DNA of 64,000 bases from contig CAITLU010000028.1 of assembly GCA_903893315.1 (NCBI GenBank), positions 1-64,000 on the forward strand, written 5' to 3'. The translations under genes and the position numbers were made by a program. The notes beneath the pieces were generated by a model, which worked only from the letters and a program-made list of their open reading frames with translations, did not search any database and had not been told where the DNA came from. This stretch comes from an uncultured bacterium. Lineage in GTDB: Bacteria > Desulfobacterota > Binatia > UBA1149 > CAITLU01. Below, piece after piece: positions 55,111-63,150 of this stretch; positions within the stretch are counted from its first letter, which is position 1, and every line of letters starts with the position of its first letter.

Positions 55111-56355
55111 ATGCAGTATCTCGACCTCGACATGGACCTCACCGACCGCGAGCGCGAATTGCGCCGCGCCGCGCACCGCTTCGCGGCCGACGTCCTGCGT
55201 CCGGCGGCTAAGGTTCTCGACGAAATGCCGGCCGACCAGGTCGTTGAGAAGGACTCGCCGCTCTACGAAGTGTTGCGCAAGGCCTACCGTCTCGGTTACC
55301 ACTCGGTCGGCATCCCAGAAGAACTCGGCGGGCAGGGGCTCTCTCCGCGCGAGCGCTGCATCATCTCGGAAGAACTCGGATGGGGCTGCTCGGGCCTCGC
55401 CCTGGCGATCGGCGTGGCTTCCTTCCCCGCGCAGGCCGCCGCGCTTTCGGGCAACCCAGAGTTGATCAACGCCTACGTCACGCCTTTCGTCAACGACACA
55501 GAAGCGAAGATCATCGGCTGCTGGGGCGGTACCGAGCCCAACCACGGTTCCGACTTCGTTGCTCTCGGTGCGCCCGAGTCGAGCACGCCCAAGATGGCAC
55601 CGGACGTACGTGCCAGGCTCGATGGCGACCAGTGGGTCATAAGCGGCCAGAAGTCCCAGTGGGTGAGTCTCGGCACGGTCGCCACCCACTCGCTCACTTT
55701 CGTGTCGGTAGACCCGAGCAAGGGCATGTCGGGCAACGGCGTGTTCATAGTTCCGCTTCGGCAGCCCGGCGTTTCCAAGGGCCCCGCGCTGAACAAACTC
55801 GGCCAGCGGCCGCTCAACCAAGGCGAGTTGTTCTTCGACGACGCGCGCGTTCCTCTCGATCACATGCTGGTTGGACCGGAGATGTACGACATGTACGTCG
55901 ACGGGATTCTGGCCATGGCCAACGCTCTGATGGGCGCTACCTTCACCGGCGTGGCGCGCGCGGCTTTCGAGGAGGCGCTGGCCTACAGCAAGACGCGTAT
56001 TCAGGGCGGCAAGCCGTTGTGCGAGCATCAGCTGATCCAGAAGATGCTCTTCGAAATGTTCATGAAGGTGGAAGCGTGTCGGCGTCTGTCGCGCGCGGCT
56101 TACTGTTACAATGCTGTCACTCAGCCGCCGGCGGTAGAGTACTCGATCGCGGCGAAGGTCTTTTGTACGCAGGCATCGTTAGATGTGGCGTCGATGGCCT
56201 TGCAGATTCACGGCGGCTACGGTCTGAGCAAGGATTACGTGATCGAGAAGCTCTTCCGCGACGCGCGTGCGTCGCTGATCGAGGACGGCACCAACGAGGT
56301 GCTGGCGCTGGCGGCGGCACGAAAACTGGTGGCGCGCTACGGGGTCGAGGGCTGA
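55111..56355 (+). CDS. Acyl-CoA dehydrogenase family protein (variant 1, Asp at catalytic position)
   Basis: 414 residues from ATG 55111 (AAGGAG seven bases upstream; a TTG at 55105 is also in frame). Three-domain ACAD fold, FAD loop GCWGGTEPNHGSD, C-terminal HGGYGLSKDY and RDARASLIEDGTNEV. The usual YEGT catalytic Glu (E376 of MCAD) is Asp here, and the alternative helix-G Glu of isovaleryl-CoA dehydrogenase is Ala. Activity may need a different base, or an atypical substrate. Between the ligase and an isomerase. Confidence 0.9.
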   Translation: MQYLDLDMDLTDRERELRRAAHRFAADVLRPAAKVLDEMPADQVVEKDSPLYEVLRKAYRLGYHSVGIPEELGGQGLSPRERCIISEELGWGCSGLALAIGVASFPAQAAALSGNPELINAYVTPFVNDTEAKIIGCWGGTEPNHGSDFVALGAPESSTPKMAPDVRARLDGDQWVISGQKSQWVSLGTVATHSLTFVSVDPSKGMSGNGVFIVPLRQPGVSKGPALNKLGQRPLNQGELFFDDARVPLDHMLVGPEMYDMYVDGILAMANALMGATFTGVARAAFEEALAYSKTRIQGGKPLCEHQLIQKMLFEMFMKVEACRRLSRAAYCYNAVTQPPAVEYSIAAKVFCTQASLDVASMALQIHGGYGLSKDYVIEKLFRDARASLIEDGTNEVLALAAARKLVARYGVEG

Positions 56356-56430
56356 GATGTCATCGGACATCGATTCCGGTTCGGTGTCTGCGCGCTGGAT
56401 GATGTAGCGGATAAGGGGGCAATGTGCTGA

Positions 56431-57186
56431 ATGGGCCACGTTACGATTGAGCGTGATGGTGCAGTTGCGGTGTTTCGTCTGGACCGTCCGCCGGTCAATG
56501 CGCTGGACCTGGAGTTCGCTTGCGAAGTGGAAGCGGCGTTTTCAGCACTGACCGCGACGCAAGGGGTCGGCGCCATCGTGCTGACCGGAACCGACGGTTG
56601 TTTTTCAGCGGGCCTCGATCTGAGGCGCATCCCTTTCTACGGACCCGAAGAGCAGCGCATGATGATCCATACGGCCAACCGTATGCTGGCCCGACTCTAC
56701 GGCTGTCCGTTGCCGGTCGTGGCTGCGGTATCGGGACACGCGGTCGCCGCCGGACTCATCTTGCTGCTGGCTTGTGACTATCGCGTAGGCAGCAGCGCTT
56801 CCTGCAAACTCGGGCTCAGCGAAGCGCGGGTCGGTATCCCGTTCCCGGCGGTTGCGATGCACGTGTTGCAAGCCGAGGTTGCGCCGAACGTGGCGCGAGT
56901 CCTGACTCTGCGTGGGCAGAACATAACTTCGCAGGCTGCGCTGGCGTTCGGTCTGCTCGACGAACTGCAAGCGCCAGATCGCGTTTTGCCTGCCGCTGTG
57001 GAAACGGCGCACGATCTGGCCAGCATGCCGGCCGATGGTTACGCCAAGCTCAAGCGGCAGTTGCGTGCTGCAACGCTGGCACGCATCGAGGAGACGATAG
57101 CGTCGGGGAACGATCCGGTGCTCGAATCGTGGGTGCCGCCCGAGGCCGGTGCGGCCGCCGTCGCGCTTCTCAGTCGACATAAATAG
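56431..57186 (+). CDS. Crotonase family, enoyl-CoA isomerase-like
   Basis: 251 residues. Oxyanion-hole segments FSAGLDL and SGHAVAAGL; LACDYRV and LGLSEARVGIPFP follow. The first hydratase Glu (E144 in rat enoyl-CoA hydratase) is replaced by a hydrophobic residue, while the second (E164) is kept in LSEARVG. One-Glu crotonases of this kind act as delta3-delta2-enoyl-CoA isomerases. Located between two acyl-CoA dehydrogenases. Confidence 0.85.
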   Translation: MGHVTIERDGAVAVFRLDRPPVNALDLEFACEVEAAFSALTATQGVGAIVLTGTDGCFSAGLDLRRIPFYGPEEQRMMIHTANRMLARLYGCPLPVVAAVSGHAVAAGLILLLACDYRVGSSASCKLGLSEARVGIPFPAVAMHVLQAEVAPNVARVLTLRGQNITSQAALAFGLLDELQAPDRVLPAAVETAHDLASMPADGYAKLKRQLRAATLARIEETIASGNDPVLESWVPPEAGAAAVALLSRHK

Positions 57187-57235
57187 GGCGCAGGCGAGCG
57201 GTCGGCGTCGGCAGACTTGGACAGGAGGGTGAGAG

Positions 57236-58507
57236 ATGAACGAATTCCTGCTCGATGAACGTGCGCGAGCGGCTCAGGACAAGGCGCGCGAGTTCGTCAA
57301 GAACGAGATCGATCCGGAGTACCTGCGGCGCATGGACCGCGACGAGATCCGTTTCCCGCGCGAACTCTACGAGAACTACGCGCGGCACAATCTCCTCGGC
57401 CTGCGGTTCCCGAAGCAGTACGGCGGGCAGGACATGGACTGGGTCGCCGAGTGTGCCGCGATGGGCGAAATAGGCGTGCTCGGAATGGCCGCCGGATGCG
57501 CTTTCGTGATGCCGTCCATCGTCGGCGAAGCGTTGAACACTTTCGGCACCGAAGAGCAGAAGCTCAAGTACCTGAAGCCGATGCTCGAGGGGAAACTGGT
57601 ATCGGCGGAAGCGCTCACCGAGCCTCGCGGCGGATCCGACTTCTTCGGTGCCAGCAGCCGCGCCGAAGATCGCGGCGACCATTTCGTGGTGCGTGGCATG
57701 AAGCGATTCATCGTCGGGGCGGAAGGCGCGGATTTCTTTCTGGTGTACGTCCGTACCAATTCGGAGCCCGATGCTCCGCCCCACGCGCGCATCAGCGCGA
57801 TGATCATCGAGCGGGGACCTGGCGTCGAGGTCAAGTACCTCTACGGTCTGATGGGAACTCGCGGCGGCGGCACCGGCCGTGTCGTGTTTCGTGACGTCAA
57901 GGTACCCAAGGCCAATCTGGTCGGTCCTTTGAACGGCGGAGCGTTGGTGTTCAACACCATGATGATTCCCGAGCGCTTGTGCAGCGCCGCGCCGGTAACC
58001 GGCGGTATGCGGGCGGCGTTGGAAGTGGCGATGAACTACGCCGACCGGCGACGAGCCTTCGGCAAGCCGATCCGCAAGTTCCAGGCGGTGAGTTTCATGA
58101 TCGCCAAGGCGCAGACTTTGCTCGACGCCAGCTATGCGATGATCTATCAGGCTGCGCGCGCCGCCGACTGCGGCGCTCCCAACGTGCGGCGCATCGTCTC
58201 GGAGACCAAGAAATTCGTCACCGAAGCGGCGTGGGATGCGGCCAACCTCGCCATGCAGGTGACCGGCGGTATCGGCTACACCGACGTGTATCCGATCGAA
58301 CGCGTGGTGCGCGACACGCGTCTGGCGCAGATCTGGACCGGTACAAACGAGATCATGAGCGGCATGATCCAGCACGACCTCTACGAGGAATTCCACGCTC
58401 AGCGCGGCCGCTATCGTGATTTCGAACAAGATGCGATGCACCCCGACGAATCGGAAAAGATCTTCGACGATGACGATATGTGGAAAGTGTTCGACGAGCA
58501 GGAATGA
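57236..58507 (+). CDS. Acyl-CoA dehydrogenase (variant 2, helix-G Glu type)
   Basis: 423 residues. FAD loop AEALTEPRGGSD, VTGGIGYTDVYPIERVVRDTRLAQIWTGTNEI at the end. The MCAD-type catalytic position is Thr (IWTGT), but PERLCSAAPVTGG aligns exactly with LERL in isovaleryl-CoA dehydrogenase, placing Glu at the alternative helix-G base. So branched or long-chain substrates are plausible. An acidic tail (DEFDDDDM-like) ends the protein. CAGGAGGG upstream of the start. Confidence 0.92.
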   Translation: MNEFLLDERARAAQDKAREFVKNEIDPEYLRRMDRDEIRFPRELYENYARHNLLGLRFPKQYGGQDMDWVAECAAMGEIGVLGMAAGCAFVMPSIVGEALNTFGTEEQKLKYLKPMLEGKLVSAEALTEPRGGSDFFGASSRAEDRGDHFVVRGMKRFIVGAEGADFFLVYVRTNSEPDAPPHARISAMIIERGPGVEVKYLYGLMGTRGGGTGRVVFRDVKVPKANLVGPLNGGALVFNTMMIPERLCSAAPVTGGMRAALEVAMNYADRRRAFGKPIRKFQAVSFMIAKAQTLLDASYAMIYQAARAADCGAPNVRRIVSETKKFVTEAAWDAANLAMQVTGGIGYTDVYPIERVVRDTRLAQIWTGTNEIMSGMIQHDLYEEFHAQRGRYRDFEQDAMHPDESEKIFDDDDMWKVFDEQE

Positions 58508-58560
58508 CCGAGCGTACAGTGCGCAGCAGTGACCAGGGAACAACCCGCCAGGAGGAAACA

Positions 58561-58920
58561 ATGAAGAACTTCGTGATCATCACAGCCGCCCTCGTAGTCG
58601 TCAGCGCCGGATCGGGGTTGGCCCAGTTGCCCGTTAAGCCGGTGGTCGTGCTTCCTTCGCCGAAGGCCGTGGTAAGCGGCGCCAAGCAGGGTGCCGCCGA
58701 CGCGGCCGGCGCTCAGGTGCAGGGAGCCAAGGATGCGGCTGCGAACCAGGCCGCCGGAGCCGTGAACCAGGCCACGGGCGGCGCTGCTGTAGAGGCGGCG
58801 GCAAAGGCGGCAGCGGCCAAGCAGAAGGCCGATCAGGCCAAGCAGGCCGCCGACAGCGCCAAGCAGACCGGCCAGGCCGTGAAGGGCCTCGGCGGGGCGT
58901 TGAAAGGTCTCGACCGCTGA
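58561..58920 (+). CDS. Small secreted Ala/Lys/Gln-rich helical protein
   Basis: 119 residues from ATG 58561 (AGGAGGAAAC upstream). Signal peptide MKNFVIITAALVVVSAGSGLAQ. The mature part is Ala/Gln/Lys heptad-like sequence (AAAKQKADQAKQAADSAKQTG), which predicts long helices. No Cys. I do not recognise the family; similar sequences occur in late-embryogenesis or apolipoprotein-like proteins by composition only. Last gene before a strong terminator, 53 bp after the dehydrogenase. Confidence 0.75.
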   Translation: MKNFVIITAALVVVSAGSGLAQLPVKPVVVLPSPKAVVSGAKQGAADAAGAQVQGAKDAAANQAAGAVNQATGGAAVEAAAKAAAAKQKADQAKQAADSAKQTGQAVKGLGGALKGLDR

Positions 58921-58925
58921 TCGTC

Positions 58926-58962
58926 AACTCGCATCGACGGCGCGCTGCCGTCGATGCGAGTT
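58926..58962. terminator. Bidirectional intrinsic terminator
   Basis: A perfect 16-bp stem (58926-58941 with 58947-58962) with a 5-nt loop and A/T-ended arms (AA...TT), lying between convergent genes that stop at 58920 and 58971. Works on paper in both directions. Confidence 0.85.
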
Positions 58963-58970
58963 TCTCGGTC

Positions 58971-59978
58971 TCAGCCTCGGGGTTCGCCGCGCCGCGATTC
59001 GCAGGCGGCGTGGACGCGATCCCATCCGGCTTGCTGCCAACTGAAACCGCCGGCGGCTTTGACGCGCTCGTACTCACGCACGCCGTGAGCGTTCTGCTGC
59101 GTCCACAGCGCGCGTGCCCAGAGCGGAAGATCGGGAATCCAGAAACGCTCCGGCAGCACGTCTGAGGCCGGACCTGAGCCGAGAGTCACGCGGGCGAGGA
59201 TCACGCCTTCGCCTTCTTCGAGCAGCCGCCTGGCCAGCAGCGTGCCGTCCGCAGCGACGATCTGCGCCTCTCCGAGATAGTGTGAGCGATAAGGGAGGAA
59301 CGGCACGCCGGGTGTCTCGCACTCGAAACTGCCGCAGTGAGCCGCGTGGATCAGCGGGGCTCCGACCAGACGCGCAAACCGCGCGGGTGTCGTCCGCATG
59401 ATCTCTCGGTTCTGTACGTCCATTCTTTTCGACAGCGCGTGCAGAAGCGGTGACTGAGGCATCGTCCACCAGCACGATCCGCCGACTATCACGTTGGCGC
59501 GGCCGCGCAGTCGCCGTACCGTGCGCGTCCGGACCAGTTCCCAGCACACCGCTGACCCTACGGTTCCCAGAGGCGTCTCTATGAGTCCGTCATCGTGGCC
59601 GCCGACGTAGTACGCGTTCTCCCACATCGTCGGTTGGTCTTTGTCGTGCTGTCCGAGCACGCCGTCGGGGCCGGCCAGGACGAAACGGTTGGTCGCGTCG
59701 CCGTTCTCGGCGGTGATGAACGAACCGCCGACCACACCGCGATATTCGCGCGCCAGATCGCACAGCAGCCGCGTCGCCGCTCCGTCGGGCGGCAGCGCCA
59801 CGTGCCTCAACGCATAGTGATATCCCACCGGGCTGGTGAAGAACTCGGGCAGCATGACCCAATCCGCGCCGCGCCTGAAGGCTTCGCGCACCAGCCGCTC
59901 GGCGCGCACGAGATTGCCGGCCACGTCTCCGACCTGCGCATCCATCTGAATTGCCGCTGCCGTGATCGTTTCGTTCAT
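58971..59978 (-). CDS. Carbon-nitrogen hydrolase (nitrilase superfamily)
   Basis: 335 residues from ATG 59978 (GGAG eight bases upstream). The Glu-Lys-Cys triad is complete: E45 in MLPEFF, K113 in QHDKDQP and C145 in SAVCWELVRT. Hydrolyses a nitrile, amide or carbamoyl group; the branch cannot be told by eye. The C-terminal part (FWIPDLPLWARALWTQQNAHG) is longer than in minimal amidases. Divergent from the second nitroreductase. Confidence 0.9.
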   Translation of the reverse strand: MNETITAAAIQMDAQVGDVAGNLVRAERLVREAFRRGADWVMLPEFFTSPVGYHYALRHVALPPDGAATRLLCDLAREYRGVVGGSFITAENGDATNRFVLAGPDGVLGQHDKDQPTMWENAYYVGGHDDGLIETPLGTVGSAVCWELVRTRTVRRLRGRANVIVGGSCWWTMPQSPLLHALSKRMDVQNREIMRTTPARFARLVGAPLIHAAHCGSFECETPGVPFLPYRSHYLGEAQIVAADGTLLARRLLEEGEGVILARVTLGSGPASDVLPERFWIPDLPLWARALWTQQNAHGVREYERVKAAGGFSWQQAGWDRVHAACESRRGEPRG

Positions 59979-60179
59979 GGTGGTTGCTCCGTTGCGCTGC
60001 ATAGCACGTCGGCTCACGAAGGCGGAGCGACGTCGGCCACGCGCCGTGTGGAAGCGACAAGCAGATACAGGTGCGCATGCCGGCCGACGATATGCGAGTC
60101 GGCGGCATTGCATCGAGGCCGGCGCGGCGCGATGGTGGCGCGGCGCGGCGTTCGACGGCGCGCCGAGGAGGACGGCGAG

Positions 60180-60839
60180 ATGGCGTACTTGGATGTTTAC
60201 GAAGCGATGCGGACCACGCGTGCGGTGCGCAGGCTCAGGCCCGATCCGATTCCCGACGACGTGCTGCGCAGGGTTGTCGAAGCCGCGACGTGGGGTCCTA
60301 CCGGCGGTAACCGTCAGCCCTGGCGCGTGATCGCGGTGCGCGACGTGGCCAAGAAGCGCCGTCTCCAGGAGCTGTACGAAGGGCCTTGGCGTGCCTATTC
60401 TGCCGGCTACCGGGATGTCCTGGCCGCCGCCACGGATGAAGTCCGCGCCCGCGACGGACGGATGCTGGCGGCGGCCGACTATCTGGCCGCGCACCTGGGC
60501 GAGGCACCGGTGATCCTGGTCTTCTGTTTCAACGCCGGGCTGATGGCGATAACCGACGCGGCCCTGGATCGGCCATCCGTGGTCGGCGGAGCGTCTGTGT
60601 ACCCGTCAGTGCAGAACGCGCTGCTCGCGTGCCGCGCCGAAGGGCTCGGCTGCACGTTGACTACGCTGCTGTGCGTGAACGAGCCCGAGGTGAAAGAGGT
60701 ACTGGCGATTCCGGCCGAATGGGGAACCTGCGCCTTCGTGCCTATCGGATATCCGGTCGGTCGCGGCCATGGCCCGCTCAACCGCCGCCAACTTGAAACC
60801 ATGGCCTATGCAGACACATGGGGAGCGCCGTTGAGTTGA
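60180..60839 (+). CDS. Nitroreductase-family flavoprotein (second copy)
   Basis: 219 residues, from ATG 60180. MAYLDVYEAMRTTRAVRRLRPDPIPDDVLRRVVEAATWGPTGGNRQPWR shows the FMN-binding Arg/Ser-type start; SVQNALLACRAEGLGCTLTTLL and the closing FVPIGYP are typical. Shorter and distinct from the copy at 51.3 kb. Its neighbours are acyl-CoA genes, so a role in reductive steps of the pathway is possible. Confidence 0.9.
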   Translation: MAYLDVYEAMRTTRAVRRLRPDPIPDDVLRRVVEAATWGPTGGNRQPWRVIAVRDVAKKRRLQELYEGPWRAYSAGYRDVLAAATDEVRARDGRMLAAADYLAAHLGEAPVILVFCFNAGLMAITDAALDRPSVVGGASVYPSVQNALLACRAEGLGCTLTTLLCVNEPEVKEVLAIPAEWGTCAFVPIGYPVGRGHGPLNRRQLETMAYADTWGAPLS

Positions 60840-60932
60840 GGCAAGGCGGCGCGGATTGTCGCGTGGCACGTGCCGCCTCTCACCAGACGCACAGCGTGCG
60901 CGCACCCGTTGCTGCCGCCGCAGTACGAATCG

Positions 60933-62132
60933 CTACAGCAGCGCCATCGCCTTGATCGACATCACTTCGTTGGTGGCGTCCATGATCTGCAGGAGCTTGG
61001 CGTCGCGCATGTATTTTTCCAGGCCGTATTCCTTCGAGATGCCGTAGCCGCCGAGCACCTGGACCATCTCCACGGTGTGCTTCATCGCCAGGTTGGTGGC
61101 GAACACCCGTGCCGCAGCCGACAGTTTGAGATCTCCCAGCGGTGAAGAGGCGAGCGTCCACGAAGCCTTCCACAGCAGCGCACGCGCCGCTTCGATCGCC
61201 TGGAAGCATTCGAACAGGCGAAATCCCGTTGCCTGGTGCTGGACGATCGGCTTGCCGAACTGCACCCGCTCCTTGGCGTAGGCCAGCGCCTCTTCGTATG
61301 CCGCTCTCATCAGGCCTACAGCGAGATAACCGACGCCGATGTTACCGACGGTCTTTATCGCGTTGTGGATCATCGGATAGTTGTCGCTCGGCGGCATCAG
61401 CATGTAGTCGGCTCCGATGCGTGCCTTGTCGAACGCGACCGCGGCTTGATTCAGCGCTCGCATGCCGAGTTTGTCCAAGGCCTTGCCGCGCTCGACGCGT
61501 TCGTCGAGCGGCACCAGGAACACGCCGGAACCGGGAATGCCTTTGGCCGGATCGACGCACGCGAAGACCAGAAAGAGGTCGGCGATACCGCCGTTGCTCA
61601 CGAAGCTGGACTTCTCTCCGTCTATCAACCAGTCGCTGCCGTCTTTGATGGCCCGGGTTCCGTGATGCACGGCTGAGTCGTGATAGTTGCTGCCGTCCGA
61701 GCCGATGTTGCCTTCGGAACTGCCCCAGGCCGTGATGTTCAGGCCGCGATTATCTTCGCAGTAGGGCCGGACAAATCGCTCGATCATGTCCTTGCGGTCG
61801 GGCGCGAGGAGGCTGATGAACAGCGGGGCTACCGGCGCCGCCAGAAGTGTGGCCGTGATGCCGATGCCTCCGACGGCCAGTTCCTCCCACACCAGCGCGG
61901 TGGTGAGCGGGTCGAGTCCCATGCCGCCGAACTCTTCGCGGATTCCCATCTTGCCGAATCCGAGTTCGAACGCTTGAGCGACGACGTCCTTGAAGGTCGC
62001 GCTCTTGAAGACCTCGTCCGGGTCGACCAGCTTGTCCAGTGCGATCTCGGCGGGCCTCAGGACTTCGCGGGCGAATCTTCGCGCGAGTGCCTGTATCTCG
62101 CTCTGCTCCCTGGTCGGCGAGAAGTCGATCAT
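60933..62132 (-). CDS. Acyl-CoA dehydrogenase family protein (variant 3, Asp at catalytic position)
   Basis: 399 residues. LGGYGISKEYGLEKYMRDAKLLQIMDATNEVMS: the MCAD Glu is Asp and the following Gly is Ala; the helix-G position is Gly. FAD segment ITAWGSSEGNIGSDGSN. Start ATG 62132 overlaps the stop of the acetoacetate-decarboxylase-like gene (ATGA), so the two are co-translated and likely act in one pathway. Confidence 0.9.
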   Translation of the reverse strand: MIDFSPTREQSEIQALARRFAREVLRPAEIALDKLVDPDEVFKSATFKDVVAQAFELGFGKMGIREEFGGMGLDPLTTALVWEELAVGGIGITATLLAAPVAPLFISLLAPDRKDMIERFVRPYCEDNRGLNITAWGSSEGNIGSDGSNYHDSAVHHGTRAIKDGSDWLIDGEKSSFVSNGGIADLFLVFACVDPAKGIPGSGVFLVPLDERVERGKALDKLGMRALNQAAVAFDKARIGADYMLMPPSDNYPMIHNAIKTVGNIGVGYLAVGLMRAAYEEALAYAKERVQFGKPIVQHQATGFRLFECFQAIEAARALLWKASWTLASSPLGDLKLSAAARVFATNLAMKHTVEMVQVLGGYGISKEYGLEKYMRDAKLLQIMDATNEVMSIKAMALL

Positions 62133-62899
62133 TTTTCGAATCCCCAGTCGGTGCGCGCGAAGGAATGCGGGAGGAATGCAGCGGGATCAGCTTCTCCGAC
62201 GATCTCACCAGGCAGCATGCGGTTGGTGCTGGTGAAGTAGTACGCGGTGATCGGCTGCACGCACTTGATTTCCATCCAGGGGTCGAACGGCGATCTGTTG
62301 AACGTGATATCTCCCGGCCCCATCTCGAAAGCGTGATAGTCGACTTCGGTTTTCTGTCTGACCAGGAGCACGGGGCCGTCGAAGCCCGGCTTCAAATCCG
62401 CCGAAGGCATGAACTTGAACAGGAAGCTCGGCCCGACCTTGAGCGGCGGCTGATCCATCTTCACGGTCAGGTTGGCTGTCACCGTGACGAAACGGATTCC
62501 CTTTCTCTCGATCCATCCGGTCGCGACGTCACCTTCGCGTGACAGGTGGATGCTTCCGGTCTTCTTGGGAAAACCGTAGATTTCCCTGCCGTTGAAGATT
62601 CGGTCGTCGCTGCCGTCGAGCGGCATCGAGAGGCAGTAGTTTCCTACTTCTCCCTTGTACTGGCAGCGCAGGAAGATCGCTCCTTCTCTGTAGCCGGGTC
62701 CGAGGTTGGTTTCAGGGAACCTGCTCAGGTACACGAGCGCCCACGGCTCCGCCGCAGGCTGGAGCGGCGGCGGAAGCAGCCGCGAAATGATCTCGGGTTC
62801 GGTTTCGTACATGAGCCCGAGCATCTCGGCTCCCGGGAACTCCCGTATTGCGTGCCCGTAGTACTGATCGATTTCTTCACTCGTCTTCAGGAATCCCAT
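62129..62899 (-). CDS. Acetoacetate decarboxylase family protein
   Basis: 256 residues. The catalytic segment GREIYGFPKKTGSI holds the adjacent lysines K112/K113 that match the Schiff-base Lys115/Lys116 of Clostridium ADC, and GYREGAIFL (E72) matches the acidic pocket. Such proteins decarboxylate acetoacetate or act as aldolase-dehydratases on related ketoacids. GAGGAGA precedes the ATG. Coupled to the dehydrogenase downstream. Confidence 0.88.
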   Translation of the reverse strand: MGFLKTSEEIDQYYGHAIREFPGAEMLGLMYETEPEIISRLLPPPLQPAAEPWALVYLSRFPETNLGPGYREGAIFLRCQYKGEVGNYCLSMPLDGSDDRIFNGREIYGFPKKTGSIHLSREGDVATGWIERKGIRFVTVTANLTVKMDQPPLKVGPSFLFKFMPSADLKPGFDGPVLLVRQKTEVDYHAFEMGPGDITFNRSPFDPWMEIKCVQPITAYYFTSTNRMLPGEIVGEADPAAFLPHSFARTDWGFEK

Positions 62900-63150
62900 C
62901 TTTGTCTCCTCTCTTGGCCCTGCATGCGACAGCGAGCGCGAAGTATTCCCGGCGCCGAGTATGTTGCCGTCGGCTACTTCTGCGGGGACGCGCCGGCGGC
63001 GTTCGCGAAGGAACCGTCCATGTCACCGTCTGCCGTTGTTTCCAACCACTGCGATGAAACTGCCGCCGCAGTAAGGTGTTGACAGGGGAGGGGCTATGCT
63101 CGCGCCAGCCAGGCGTGAGCCGTCCTGTCCGAATATGATGCCAGTGCGGG

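Noticed and set aside
63079-63084. Perfect TTGACA between the ADC-like gene and the hybrid kinase
   Set aside because: It is on the plus strand, has no -10 at 16-18 bp, and no plus-strand gene follows.
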